Below, piece by piece: positions 16,940 to 26,230 of a stretch of 64,000 nucleotides of DNA. This stretch comes from Eggerthellaceae bacterium (GTDB lineage: Bacteria > Actinomycetota > Coriobacteriia > Coriobacteriales > Eggerthellaceae). The position numbers were made by a program, and so were the translations under genes. The notes under the pieces were generated by a model. The model did no database searches, was not told where the DNA came from, and saw only the letters and a list, made by a program, of their open reading frames with translations. Within the stretch, counting starts at the first letter, position 1. Each line of letters begins with the position of its first letter. Location of the stretch: positions 186,001 through 250,000 of the forward strand of contig JAAVZC010000008.1 in NCBI GenBank assembly GCA_022791455.1, read 5' to 3'.

Positions 16940-17971
16940 TTAGGCCGCCGCACCGGCGATTTCGTCCCGCGTGCCCAGCGGGTTGCGGGGAATATCGCCC
17001 TTATCAGGAAGTATAGCGGTTACCATTTTTGCCATCAGCGGAACGAACGGCAGCCACAAACCCGTCATGATCACGTTGAAAAGCGTATGGGCATTGGCAA
17101 TTTGCCGGGCGATAACCTCCACCTCGGCGCCGGCGGGCGGGATGGCGGCCACCAGGGCGGCGAAGGGGCCCACGAACCAGATGAACAGCAGGCAGCCGGA
17201 AAGGTTGAACAGGCAGTGGGACAGTGCCACTCGCTTGGCGTCGCGGCTCTGGCCGATGCAGGCGAACAGCGCCGTAACGGTGGTGCCCAGGTTGTCGCCT
17301 AGCAGGATGGGGATGGCGCCCTGAAGTCCGATGAGGCTGGCGCCGTCGGGGCCCGGTTGGGCGGCGAAGTTCTGCAGTACGGCGATGGTGGCGCTGGAGC
17401 TCTGCACGATGAGCGTCATGAAGGTGCCCACGGCCACGCCCAGAAGCGGCACGCCGGTGACCTGGGCAATCATGGCGGTGAACACAGGGTTCTCAGCCAG
17501 AGGCTTCATGACGCCGCCCATGGTGTCTATGCCAAGGAACAGCAGGCCGAATCCGAACACCGCCGTGCCCGCAAGCTTCGCCTTCTGCTGCTTGGCCAGC
17601 GACATCATCACGAAGCCGGCGAACACGATGGCCAGCACGTAGTCCGAAAGCTTGAAGGCAATGATCTGGGCGGTGATGGTGGTGCCGATGTTGGCGCCCA
17701 TGATGATGGGGATGGCCTGGGGCAGGCGCATGAGGCCGGCGCTCACGAACCCGATGGCCATGACGGTGGTGGCGCTGGAGCTTTGCAGCACCGCGGTGGC
17801 CACGGCGCCGGTGAGCACGCCCAGAAGCGGGTTCTTCGTCACGGCGGCCAGAATGGAGCGCATGCGTGCGCCGGCCGCTTCCTGCAGGCTCGAGCTCATG
17901 AGCTTCATGCCGTAGAGGAAGATGGCCAGTCCTCCCAAAAGTCCGATTCCAATTTGCAGCAGCTCCTGCAT
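16940..17971 (-). CDS. Na/Pi cotransporter family protein
   Basis: 343 residues, mostly membrane. Both inverted PNaS repeats are visible: GLLGGLAIFLYGMKLMS at the N-terminus, QSSSATTVMAIGFVSAG in the first half and QSSSATIAVLQ in the second, with the matching glycine-rich GANIGTTITA and GDNLGTTVTA. These are hallmarks of the NptA/YjbB type II Na+/phosphate transporters. The cytosolic PhoU-like C-terminal domain common in this family is absent. The start MQELLQ follows GAAGGGAAG. It is first in line with the two-component genes on the minus strand, which suggests phosphate homeostasis. Confidence 0.9.
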   Translation of the reverse strand: MQELLQIGIGLLGGLAIFLYGMKLMSSSLQEAAGARMRSILAAVTKNPLLGVLTGAVATAVLQSSSATTVMAIGFVSAGLMRLPQAIPIIMGANIGTTITAQIIAFKLSDYVLAIVFAGFVMMSLAKQQKAKLAGTAVFGFGLLFLGIDTMGGVMKPLAENPVFTAMIAQVTGVPLLGVAVGTFMTLIVQSSSATIAVLQNFAAQPGPDGASLIGLQGAIPILLGDNLGTTVTALFACIGQSRDAKRVALSHCLFNLSGCLLFIWFVGPFAALVAAIPPAGAEVEVIARQIANAHTLFNVIMTGLWLPFVPLMAKMVTAILPDKGDIPRNPLGTRDEIAGAAA

Positions 17972-18259
17972 GGGCTTCCCTTCTCGTGGGGCGCGGGCGC
18001 CGCTTTGGGGCGCCCGCAACGTTTTCGCCCAGAATAGAAGTCCCATGCGAGAGGCCGGTGAGAGCTGTGTAAAGCGAATGTGAAATCTTGCGGTTTGCGT
18101 TCTGTGTCAAACGGAACGGCAACAAGCGCGTTGGGGTTTGTTGAGCGCTGCCCATCTGCGCCGTCGACCCTGCATGACGATCCTAGAATGAGAACAGGGC
18201 TGGCTGCGGCTTGCCGCCGTGCCCGCGTTCGCAATCAAAAATGCAAGGAGTGATCTCCC

Positions 18260-18577
18260 ATGGAGAACAAAGAGTTGCTGCAGAAAATCATCGCCAAGCA
18301 GGAATTTATCATCCCCGCCGTGCGCGAGGCCGAGCGTCACGAAGATATTCCCGAAGAACTGCGCCACGCTATCGACGAGGGCGAGCAGTGGGCGGACATC
18401 ATCGAGAAGAAGGAAGGACGCGACAAGGAAGCGCGTCCGAAGGCGGTTAAGCAGTTGGCGAAGTTGCTGCACGAGCACATCGAGCTGTTCGACCACGAAA
18501 CCCGCCAGCAGATTCAAGAGTACTGCGAGCTGGTGAAGCGCCTGCCCTACAACGACGACGCCCCGATGGGCGTGTAG
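18260..18577 (+). CDS. Small charged helical protein, unknown
   Basis: 105 residues, strongly charged and apparently all-helical (MENKELLQKIIAKQEFII..., EELRHAIDEGEQWADIIEKKEGRD). No membrane segment, cysteine cluster or recognisable domain. The start is well supported by AAGGAGTGATCTCCC before ATG. A terminator follows at once, so it is a monocistronic gene. I do not recognise the family. Confidence 0.85.
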   Translation: MENKELLQKIIAKQEFIIPAVREAERHEDIPEELRHAIDEGEQWADIIEKKEGRDKEARPKAVKQLAKLLHEHIELFDHETRQQIQEYCELVKRLPYNDDAPMGV

Positions 18578-18601
18578 CTGCGCAAGGTTTTAATTGAAGC
18601 C

Positions 18602-18641
18602 AAGAAAGGGGGGCGTGCTTGTTGCGCGTCCCCCTTTCTTG
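18602..18641. terminator. Terminator after the small helical gene
   Basis: AAGAAAGGGGG and CCCCCTTTCTT pair across a 16-nt loop. T-rich sequence follows on plus, and A-rich sequence precedes, so it could also serve the converging lactate dehydrogenase gene. Confidence 0.75.
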
Positions 18642-18681
18642 TTTGCTGGGCGGTTGCTGCCCCCATGCGCGGCGGCGGAGG

Positions 18682-19656
18682 CTAGTCTTCGGCTTTCGCC
18701 TCTTCGCCCAGGTCGAGCGCCTCTATTACCTCGCGCAAAGTTTCGGCGGAGGCCTTCAGCTCTTGCTGCTCCTGGTAGTTCAGCGACGGCGGGATGCGCA
18801 CCTCGATGCCCTCCTTGCCCACAATGCAGGGGGTGGAAAGGGCCACGTCGGTGATGCCGTACTCGCCGTGCAGGCAGTTCGACACCGACAGCACCGATTT
18901 CTCGTCCCGCACGATGGCGCCGCAGATGCGGGTGACCGCCATGGCAATGCCGTAGTAGGTGGCCTTCTTCTTCGCGATGATCTCGTAGGCGGAATTGCGC
19001 ACCACGTCGCTCATCTCGTGGCGGAAGTCGTCGTAGCTGCCGTCCACGCGCATGTGGTAGAAGTCTTCCAGCGGAATGCCGGCCACGTGCGCGCTCGACC
19101 AGGCGATGAGCTCGCTGTCGCCATGCTCGCCCAGAATGCGGGCGTGCACGTTGCGCGGGTCCACCGCCAGCCGCTCGCCAATGATGTGCTTCAAGCGGCC
19201 GGTGTCCAGCACCGTGCCCGAGCCGATGACGCGGCTCTCGGGCAGGCCGGAGAGCTTCACCGTCACGTAGGTGAGGATGTCCACCGGGTTCGCCACCACC
19301 AGCAGAATGCCGCCGCAGTTGCGCGCGCGGATTTCTCCCAGAATGCCCTTGAACACTTCCACGTTCTTGTTCACCAAATCGATGCGGGTCTCGCCGGGCT
19401 TTTGGCCGATGCCGGCGGTGATGACGATGACCCCGGCGTCCGCGATGTCGTCGTAGCCGCCGGCGCGAATTTCCATGGGGCTCGCGAATGCGGTGCCGTG
19501 GGAGATGTCAAGCGCCTCGCCTTCCGCCCGTGCCTGGTCCACATCTACCAGCACCATTTCCGAGAACAGGCCCGACTCCATGAGGGCGAAGGCAGAGGCA
19601 GAGCCTACGAACCCGCATCCGATGATGGCCACTTTTCGATCGTTGACAACGCTCAT
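18682..19656 (-). CDS. ldh: L-lactate dehydrogenase
   Basis: 324 residues. The NAD-binding loop is VAIIGCGFVGSASAFALM, the active-site loop TAGIGQKPGETRIDLV, then VVANPVDILTYV, and the catalytic His in ARILGEHGDSE. Gln in the loop (GQKPGETR) is the residue that distinguishes lactate from malate dehydrogenases (Arg in the latter), so pyruvate/lactate specificity is expected. Length matches the family (about 315-325). The start MSVVNDRK has GGAAAGGAGC upstream. It converges on the small helical gene and stands alone, as a fermentative enzyme. Confidence 0.92.
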   Translation of the reverse strand: MSVVNDRKVAIIGCGFVGSASAFALMESGLFSEMVLVDVDQARAEGEALDISHGTAFASPMEIRAGGYDDIADAGVIVITAGIGQKPGETRIDLVNKNVEVFKGILGEIRARNCGGILLVVANPVDILTYVTVKLSGLPESRVIGSGTVLDTGRLKHIIGERLAVDPRNVHARILGEHGDSELIAWSSAHVAGIPLEDFYHMRVDGSYDDFRHEMSDVVRNSAYEIIAKKKATYYGIAMAVTRICGAIVRDEKSVLSVSNCLHGEYGITDVALSTPCIVGKEGIEVRIPPSLNYQEQQELKASAETLREVIEALDLGEEAKAED

Positions 19657-19809
19657 AGCTGCTCCTTTCCCGGCGCTTCGCGGCAGCGTTCGCGCCCTTT
19701 TGTGCTGACGCAATTCTAGGGTTCGTCAATTCCGCCAGCCCGTTTTGTCATTTACCGGTCATGGGCGTGAATGGAACTCCGCTGATTCGGTGCGGGCGGG
19801 GAATGTTTC

Positions 19810-19837
19810 TTTCAAAAACGCGGAAACCTCTTATAAT
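19810..19837 (+). promoter_or_regulatory. Promoter of the giant activase-like gene
   Basis: A perfect TATAAT at 19832-19837 with a weaker TTTCAA 16 nt upstream. The predicted start near 19844 lies upstream of ATG 19902 but downstream of an earlier in-frame ATG at 19761, which favours the later start. Confidence 0.6.
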
Positions 19838-19901
19838 TCATGGGTTGAACATTGAAGCGAAGCGTTTGATTTTGACCGGGCCGAGGAGGGCCCTTTCAAC
19901 T

Positions 19902-22900
19902 ATGCTGAAAAAGAACAATGCAAGTTCCTATGTGACGGTCGGCCAAGGGGAGAATGCTCCTTCCTGTGCTCCGCGCGTGACGCGCATCGAAGACGAATCG
20001 CCTGCTCAGGGGCAGGATTCCGCCGCGCCCGCCAATGCGTCGCTGGCCTGCGCCATGCCCGACGCCCAGGCCCCGGAGGCCAAAGACGTGCTGCACATCG
20101 GTATCGACGTGGGCTCCACCACGGTGAAGTTGGCGGTGCTGGACGGCGAAAACGAGATCCTGTGGGCGGTGTACCGCCGCCATCACGCCGACGTGCGCGC
20201 CACCATCGTGGAAGTGCTGAAAGAGGCGGCTGAGCAGTTCCCCACGCAAGCCATGACCATCGCCATCACCGGTTCCGGCGGCCTGCTGCTTTCCCAGTGG
20301 CTCTCCATCGAGTTCGTGCAGGAGGTCATCGCGTCAAAGACCGCGGTGGAGACCTTCATCCCTGCGACGGACGTGGCCATCGAGCTGGGCGGCGAGGACG
20401 CGAAGATCATCTACTTCGACAACGGCATCGAGCAGCGCATGAACGGTACCTGCGCCGGTGGCACGGGCGCTTTCATCGACCAGATGGCGGCGCTGCTGGA
20501 CACCGATGCCGGCGGCCTGAACGAGCTGGCGAAGAGCCACACCACCATTTACCCCATCGCCAGCCGCTGCGGCGTGTTCGCCAAGACCGACGTGCAGCCG
20601 CTGCTGAACGAGGGCGCGAAGAAGGAGGACATTGCCGCCTCCATTTTCCAGTCGGTGGTCACCCAGACCATCTCGGGCCTGGCGTGCGGTCGTCCCATCA
20701 GGGGAAACGTTGCCTTCCTGGGCGGCCCTTTGCAGTACTTGCCCCAACTGCGCGAGCGCTTCTACGAAACCTTGGGGCTGGCCGGCGACGCCATTATCGT
20801 GCCGGACAACGCCCACCTGTTCGTGGCCTGCGGCTGCGCCATTGCCGGTGCTGAAGCGGGAGCGAAGATCGAGCGTTTGTGCGACGTGCTGGCCCGTTTG
20901 GAAAATTTGGGCGACATGCAGGGCTCGGAAGTGGTGCGCTTGGCGCCGCTTTTCGACGGCGAGGCGGCTTACGAGGAATTCAAGACCCGCCACGACGCCG
21001 AGCAAGTGCGCCGCGAGAGTCTGGCCGATTACCGCGGCACGGCGTTTCTGGGCATCGACGCCGGTTCCACTACCTTCAAGGCGGCGCTGGTGGCGGAAGA
21101 CGGCGCGCTTCTGTGGTCCACCTACGCTTCTAACAAGGGCGACGTGCTGGGCTGCGCGAAGACGGCGCTCGCCCAACTCTACCGCGACCTGCCGGTTGAT
21201 GAGGCGGGCAATCCGCTTGTGACCATCGGCCATGCCACGGTCACCGGCTACGGCGAGGGCCTGCTGCTGGAGGCGCTTCAGGTGGATTCTGGCGAAATCG
21301 AGACGGTGGCCCACTTGCGCGGCGCCCAGGAGATGCTCCCCGGCGTTGAGTTTATTTTGGACATCGGCGGCCAGGACATGAAGTGCCTGCGCGTGAAGGA
21401 CGGGGTCATCGACTCCATTATGCTGAACGAGGCCTGCTCTTCCGGGTGCGGCAGCTTCATCGAGTCCTTCGCCAGCGGCCTGAACCTGGACGTGGCGGAG
21501 TTCGCCAGCACTGCCATCGCCGCCGAGAACCCGGTGGACTTGGGCAGCCGCTGCACGGTGTTCATGAACTCCCGTGTGAAGCAGGCGCAAAAAGAAGGCG
21601 CCACGGTGGGCGACATCGCTGCCGGCCTGGCCATTTCCGTCATCAAGAACGCGCTTTTCAAGGTCATTAAAATCCGCGACCCGCGCGACGTGGGCACCAA
21701 GGTCATCGTGCAGGGCGGCACGTTTTTGAACGACGCGGTGCTGCGCGCCTTCGAGCAGCTTTCCGAAGTGAACGCCGTGCGGCCGGATATCGCCGGCAAC
21801 ATGGGCGCGTACGGCGCGGCCCTGCTGGCGCGGGACCGTTACCGGGTTGACCTGCACAAATACGAGTCTGCCGTTGCGGCTTCCGGTGCCGAGGCGGCCG
21901 GCAACCCGCCCACGTTCCGCCTGCTGTCGCTGGCGCCCACCCATCGCACCGTGCGCTGCAAGGGCTGCTCCAACGCGTGCCTGCTCACCGTGAACGATTT
22001 CGGCAAGGACGAGGCCACCGGCAAGCACCGCCGCTTCATCACCGGCAACCGCTGCGAGAAGGGCGAGAGCCTGGGCACCGGTGCCGAGAAATCGGCCGTG
22101 CCGAACCTGTTCGAGTACAAAGCCCAGCGCACCTTCGGCTACGAGCCGCTGGCCCAGGAGGACGCCCCCCGCGGCACCGTCGGCATTCCGCGCGCCCTGA
22201 ACATGTACGAGAACTACCCCTTCTGGTTCACCTTCTTCACGAAGTTGGGCTATCGGGTGGTGCTTTCCGACCCCTCCACGAAGAAAACCTACGAGGCGGG
22301 CATCGAATCCATGCCCTCCGAGAGCGTGTGCTATCCGGCGAAGCTCTCCCACGGCCACATCATGAACCTGCTGGAGAAGGGGCCGGACTTCATCTGGATG
22401 CCCTGCTCGAAGTGGGAGCGCCAGGAAGATGAGACCGCCGGAAACCACTTCAACTGCCCCATCGTGGCAAGCTACCCGGAGGCGCTGCGGCTGAACATCG
22501 ACGAGCTGCAGGATTCGCCCGTGGCGTTCGTTTCCCCGTGGCTGCCCTACGACAATAAAGAGAAGCTGAAGAAGCGCCTCTACGTGGAGCTGGCGGAGAA
22601 CTTCAAAGAGGCGGTTGGCGCGAAGGGCGGCAAGCTCACCCAGGCGGAAATCGACGCGGCTGTGGAAGCGGCGTGGGCCGAGGACGAGGCCTTCAAGCGC
22701 GACATTCGCACTAAAGGTGTGGAGACGCTGGCCTGGATGCAGGAAACCGGCACCCACGGCATTGTGCTGGCCGGGCGCCCCTACCATCAGGATCCGGAAA
22801 TCAACCACGCCATCCCCGAGCTGCTCACCAGCTTCGGCCTGGCGGTGCTCACCGAGGACTCCGTGGCGCACCTGGGTCAGCTGGAACGCCCCATCCGCGT

Positions 22901-24668
22901 GGTGGACCAGTGGATGTACCACACCCGCCTCTACGCGGCGGCGAAGGTGGTCACCCAGCGCAAGGACTTAGACCTCATTCAGCTGAACTCCTTCGGCTGC
23001 GGCCTGGACGCGCTGACCACCGACCAGGTGCAGGAGGTGCTGGAAGCAGCCGGCAAGGTGTACACCGTGCTGAAGATCGACGAGGTGTCCAACCTGGGTG
23101 CTGCGCGCATTCGCGTGCGCAGCCTGTTGGCGGCCCTGAAGGACCAGTCCGACCGCGAGGCGGAAGCTGCGTCCGACGCCGCCGCCGAGGCCCTGGGCTG
23201 CCCGGCCGCCTGCATCGATCTGGCCGATATTGACAAGCTGGTGCCGCAGTCGTTCACCGAGAAGGCGGACGGCGTGGTTGCGGCCGCCGAGGTGAAGCAG
23301 CGCGACGGCGAGTCCACCGAGTTCGAGCGCGTGCAGTTCACCGAGCAGATGCGCGACGAGGGCTGGACCATCCTGGCGCCCCAGATGGCGCCCTTCCACT
23401 TCGAGCTGCTGGTGCCCATCTTCCACCGCTTCGGCTACAACGCCGTGCTGCTGCCCAGCGTGGACCACGGCGCGGTGGACGCTGGCCTGAAATACGTGAA
23501 TAACGACATCTGCTACCCGTCCATCCTGGTCACCGGCCAGATTATGGAAGCGGTCATGTCCGGCAAGTACGACACCGACAAGCTGGCGGTGCTCATCACT
23601 CAAACCGGCGGCGGCTGCCGCGCCACCAACTACATCTCGCTCATTCGCAAGGCGCTGAAGTCGGTGGGGCTGGGGCACATTCCCGTCATCGCCCTTTCGT
23701 TCAAGGACCTGGGTGAGGAGAACCCCGGCTTCAAAGTTACCCCGAAGATGCTCTACCAGGCGGTTTACGCGCTGCAGTACGGCGACCTGTTGATGATGTG
23801 CCTGTACCGCACCCGCCCCTACGAGGTGGAGCCCGGCAGCGCCCAGCGGCTGTTCGACTACTGGATGGCCGAATGCAAATCGCAGCTGGACCGCGGCGTG
23901 AAGCAGGCGGAATTCAAGAGCACCGTGGCCCGCATCGTGGAGGATTTCGACACGCTGCCGCTGCAAGGGGAGGGCACGAAGCCGCGCGTGGGCGTGGTGG
24001 GCGAGATTCTCGTGAAGTTCCATCCCACCGCCAACAACCAAATTGTGGATGTTATCGAGCGCGAGGGCTGCGAAGCGGTGGTGCCGGGGCTCATCGAGTT
24101 CTTCCTGTTCGGCATTGCCGGCGGCATCTTCCAGCAGCAGATTGGCAAGTCGAAGAAGAGTGCGCTGGGCAGCCGCATTGGCCTGGCCGCGGTGAAGCAG
24201 CTGCGCAAGCCGGTGACCGACGCGCTGGAGAAGTCGAGCCGCTTCCACCCGCCTGCCGACATCTACGAGCTGGCCGAGTACGCGAGCGAGATTCTGTCGC
24301 TGTGCAACTCCATGGGCGAGGGGTGGCTGCTCACGGCCGAGATGGTGGAGCTTATCCGCTCTGGTTGCCCGAACGTGGTCTGCACCCAGCCCTTCGCCTG
24401 TCTGCCGAACCACGTGGTGGGCAAGGCCACCATCAAGGAGCTGCGTCGCCGCTACCCCGAGAGCAACATCGTGGCGGTGGACTACGACCCCGGCGCTTCG
24501 GAGGTGAACCAGCTCAACCGCATCAAGCTGATGATCGCGGTGGCGAAGGCGAACCTGGCCGAGAAGGAGCAGCAGGCCAAAGCTGCCCGCGACGCCTTCG
24601 TCGGCGACGTGGCCGCCCGAGCCGAAATCCAAAAAGCCGGCCAACTGGAAGTAGAAATCCAGGAGTAA
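19902..24668 (+). CDS. Giant acyl-CoA dehydratase activase-related protein (two BcrAD domains + DUF2229)
   Basis: 1588 residues. Two ASKHA ATPase domains are in tandem: [16 protein letters not shown] near residue 67 and [14 protein letters not shown] near 384. Each keeps the two cysteines used by 2-hydroxyglutaryl-CoA dehydratase activators for a shared [4Fe-4S] cluster (GTCAGGTG and SRCGVF; ACSSGCG and SRCTVF). A Cys-rich patch [10 protein letters not shown] (near 684) and a DUF2229-like region (from about 760) follow, then a second dehydratase-like half (about 1130-1588). The architecture is known in anaerobes as a single long protein of unproven reaction, probably ATP-driven low-potential electron transfer. 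The start ATG 19902 fits the promoter. The next gene follows after 1 nt. Confidence 0.88.
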   Translation: MLKKNNASSYVTVGQGENAPSCAPRVTRIEDESPAQGQDSAAPANASLACAMPDAQAPEAKDVLHIGIDVGSTTVKLAVLDGENEILWAVYRRHHADVRATIVEVLKEAAEQFPTQAMTIAITGSGGLLLSQWLSIEFVQEVIASKTAVETFIPATDVAIELGGEDAKIIYFDNGIEQRMNGTCAGGTGAFIDQMAALLDTDAGGLNELAKSHTTIYPIASRCGVFAKTDVQPLLNEGAKKEDIAASIFQSVVTQTISGLACGRPIRGNVAFLGGPLQYLPQLRERFYETLGLAGDAIIVPDNAHLFVACGCAIAGAEAGAKIERLCDVLARLENLGDMQGSEVVRLAPLFDGEAAYEEFKTRHDAEQVRRESLADYRGTAFLGIDAGSTTFKAALVAEDGALLWSTYASNKGDVLGCAKTALAQLYRDLPVDEAGNPLVTIGHATVTGYGEGLLLEALQVDSGEIETVAHLRGAQEMLPGVEFILDIGGQDMKCLRVKDGVIDSIMLNEACSSGCGSFIESFASGLNLDVAEFASTAIAAENPVDLGSRCTVFMNSRVKQAQKEGATVGDIAAGLAISVIKNALFKVIKIRDPRDVGTKVIVQGGTFLNDAVLRAFEQLSEVNAVRPDIAGNMGAYGAALLARDRYRVDLHKYESAVAASGAEAAGNPPTFRLLSLAPTHRTVRCKGCSNACLLTVNDFGKDEATGKHRRFITGNRCEKGESLGTGAEKSAVPNLFEYKAQRTFGYEPLAQEDAPRGTVGIPRALNMYENYPFWFTFFTKLGYRVVLSDPSTKKTYEAGIESMPSESVCYPAKLSHGHIMNLLEKGPDFIWMPCSKWERQEDETAGNHFNCPIVASYPEALRLNIDELQDSPVAFVSPWLPYDNKEKLKKRLYVELAENFKEAVGAKGGKLTQAEIDAAVEAAWAEDEAFKRDIRTKGVETLAWMQETGTHGIVLAGRPYHQDPEINHAIPELLTSFGLAVLTEDSVAHLGQLERPIRVVDQWMYHTRLYAAAKVVTQRKDLDLIQLNSFGCGLDALTTDQVQEVLEAAGKVYTVLKIDEVSNLGAARIRVRSLLAALKDQSDREAEAASDAAAEALGCPAACIDLADIDKLVPQSFTEKADGVVAAAEVKQRDGESTEFERVQFTEQMRDEGWTILAPQMAPFHFELLVPIFHRFGYNAVLLPSVDHGAVDAGLKYVNNDICYPSILVTGQIMEAVMSGKYDTDKLAVLITQTGGGCRATNYISLIRKALKSVGLGHIPVIALSFKDLGEENPGFKVTPKMLYQAVYALQYGDLLMMCLYRTRPYEVEPGSAQRLFDYWMAECKSQLDRGVKQAEFKSTVARIVEDFDTLPLQGEGTKPRVGVVGEILVKFHPTANNQIVDVIEREGCEAVVPGLIEFFLFGIAGGIFQQQIGKSKKSALGSRIGLAAVKQLRKPVTDALEKSSRFHPPADIYELAEYASEILSLCNSMGEGWLLTAEMVELIRSGCPNVVCTQPFACLPNHVVGKATIKELRRRYPESNIVAVDYDPGASEVNQLNRIKLMIAVAKANLAEKEQQAKAARDAFVGDVAARAEIQKAGQLEVEIQE

Positions 24669-24669
24669 C

Positions 24670-25530
24670 GTGGCCGCTGCGGGGAAACTCATAATTGTGC
24701 CTACCCCTATTGGGAATTTGGGGGATATGACGTTGCGCTCGCTGGAGGCGCTTCGGGCGGCCGATGCGGTGTGCGCGGAGGATACGCGGGTGACGGGGAA
24801 GCTGCTGGCGCACTTCGACATTCGCAAGCCCCTGGAGCGGCTGGACGAGGCGATGATCGGGGCGAAGGCAGCTGCGGTTATGGAACGCGTCGCGGCGGGG
24901 GAGACCGTCGCCTATTGTTCCGACGCCGGCATGCCGGGGGTTTCCGACCCGGGGCTTCGGCTGGTGGCGGCAGCCCGCGAGGCGGGCGTGCCGGTGGAGG
25001 TGCTGCCGGGGGCAAGTGCGGCCGCTACCGCCTATGTGGCAAGCGGCACCGTGAACCCGCGGTTCTTCTTCGCCGGGTTCTTCCCGCGCAAGGTGGCCGA
25101 GCAGCGGTCGGTTCTGCAGGAGCTGCAGCCGTTGGACGCCGCCCTTATTTTCTACGAGAGCCCGAATCGCCTGGTAGCGGCTTTGCGCGCCATTGCCGAG
25201 GTGCTGCCGCAGCGCACGGTGGCGGTGTGTCGGGAACTGACGAAGCTGCACGAGGAAGTGGCCCGCGGCAGTGCGGCCCAGCTGGCAGAAGTGTTCGCCG
25301 CGCGGGCAGACGAGCCCGGTGGCATCCGCGGGGAAATTGCGCTGGTGATCGACGGGCCGAACGCGGCGGAAGAGGCGGCGCAGTTCCAAGACGCCCGCGC
25401 GGCGGCGGCCGAGCGCGCCCAGGAGCTAGCGGCCCAGGGCGTGCGCACCAAGGATGTGGCCAAGGCGCTCGCTGCCGAATTCGGCATTCCCCGCAACGAC
25501 GCCTACGAGCTGGCGATGGCGGCCCGATGA
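24670..25530 (+). CDS. rsmI: 16S rRNA (cytidine1402-2'-O)-methyltransferase
   Basis: 286 residues, GTG start 1 nt after the previous stop. The tetrapyrrole-methylase fold is shown by LIIVPTPIGNLGDMTLRSLEAL, CAEDTRVTGKLLAHF, YCSDAGMPGVSDPG and VEVLPGASAAATAYVASG. These are the conserved RsmI blocks. It 2'-O-methylates C1402 in the ribosomal decoding centre with SAM. It overlaps the next gene by ATGA and appears co-transcribed with the giant activase-like gene. Confidence 0.95.
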   Translation: MAAAGKLIIVPTPIGNLGDMTLRSLEALRAADAVCAEDTRVTGKLLAHFDIRKPLERLDEAMIGAKAAAVMERVAAGETVAYCSDAGMPGVSDPGLRLVAAAREAGVPVEVLPGASAAATAYVASGTVNPRFFFAGFFPRKVAEQRSVLQELQPLDAALIFYESPNRLVAALRAIAEVLPQRTVAVCRELTKLHEEVARGSAAQLAEVFAARADEPGGIRGEIALVIDGPNAAEEAAQFQDARAAAAERAQELAAQGVRTKDVAKALAAEFGIPRNDAYELAMAAR

Positions 25531-26105
25531 CCCCCCGGCAATCGCGCAGCGCCGCGCGGCCCACGCAGCTTATCTTCATCGATGACCTGGAAGTTTGGCT
25601 GACGCGCAAATCCATCAAGAACATGCATCTGCGGGTGAAACCGCCCGACGGTCGCATCGAGGTGTCGGCACCGCTGCGGCTTCCCCAACGAACCATCGAA
25701 CGGTTCGTGCGAGAGAAACGCGACTGGATTCAAGCCCAGCAACGGGCTATCGCTGCCTCACCCCGCGTTGAAGCGGCCGAGGCGTCGCCGGAGGAAATCG
25801 CGCAATGGAAGGCAGTCGTTTCCGCTTGCGTGCCGCCCCTCATCGAGGCATGGGAGCCCATCTTGGGAGTGAAGGCGGGGAATCTCGCCTACCGCAACAT
25901 GACCAGCCGCTGGGGAAGCTGCCAGCCGGCCACGGGCCGCATCTGCATCAACGTGCGGCTGGCCCTCTACCCGCCCGAGTGCCTGGAGTACGTGGTGGTC
26001 CATGAGCTCTGTCACCTGCTGGAGCGCGGCCACGGCCCGAAATTCCACGCCCTCATGGACGCCGTGATGCCCGATTGGAAGCAGCGCCGCGCGAAGCTCC
26101 GCTAA
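25527..26105 (+). CDS. SprT/YgjP-like zinc metallopeptidase (DUF45)
   Basis: 192 residues. The zinc site is VVHELCHLLERGHGPKFHALM (HExxH followed by a third His), with the preceding MTSRWGSC typical of YgjP/M48-like DUF45 proteins. The N-terminal half has the usual strand-rich leader (LRVKPPDGRIEVSAPLRLP). No signal peptide, so cytoplasmic. The start overlaps the rsmI stop by four bases, giving translational coupling. Physiological substrate unknown. Confidence 0.9.
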   Translation: MTPRQSRSAARPTQLIFIDDLEVWLTRKSIKNMHLRVKPPDGRIEVSAPLRLPQRTIERFVREKRDWIQAQQRAIAASPRVEAAEASPEEIAQWKAVVSACVPPLIEAWEPILGVKAGNLAYRNMTSRWGSCQPATGRICINVRLALYPPECLEYVVVHELCHLLERGHGPKFHALMDAVMPDWKQRRAKLR

Positions 26106-26163
26106 AACATTACGAAAACCTTTCGTTTATCTGAAAAATAGCAACACAGACCTGGAGAAACCC

Positions 26164-26191
26164 TTTCATGGTGATTTTGTGGGCGTAAAAT
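26164..26191 (+). promoter_or_regulatory. Candidate promoter of the LCP gene
   Basis: TAAAAT (26186-26191) with a weak TTTCAT 16 nt upstream in an AT-rich gap of 125 nt. Confidence 0.35.
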
Positions 26192-26230
26192 AACAGAGTT
26201 TGTTTGTGGTTTTAACAGGAAGTGCGCCCC

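Noticed and set aside
18682-19656. Malate dehydrogenase
   Set aside because: The specificity loop has Gln (GQKPGETR) where malate enzymes have Arg.
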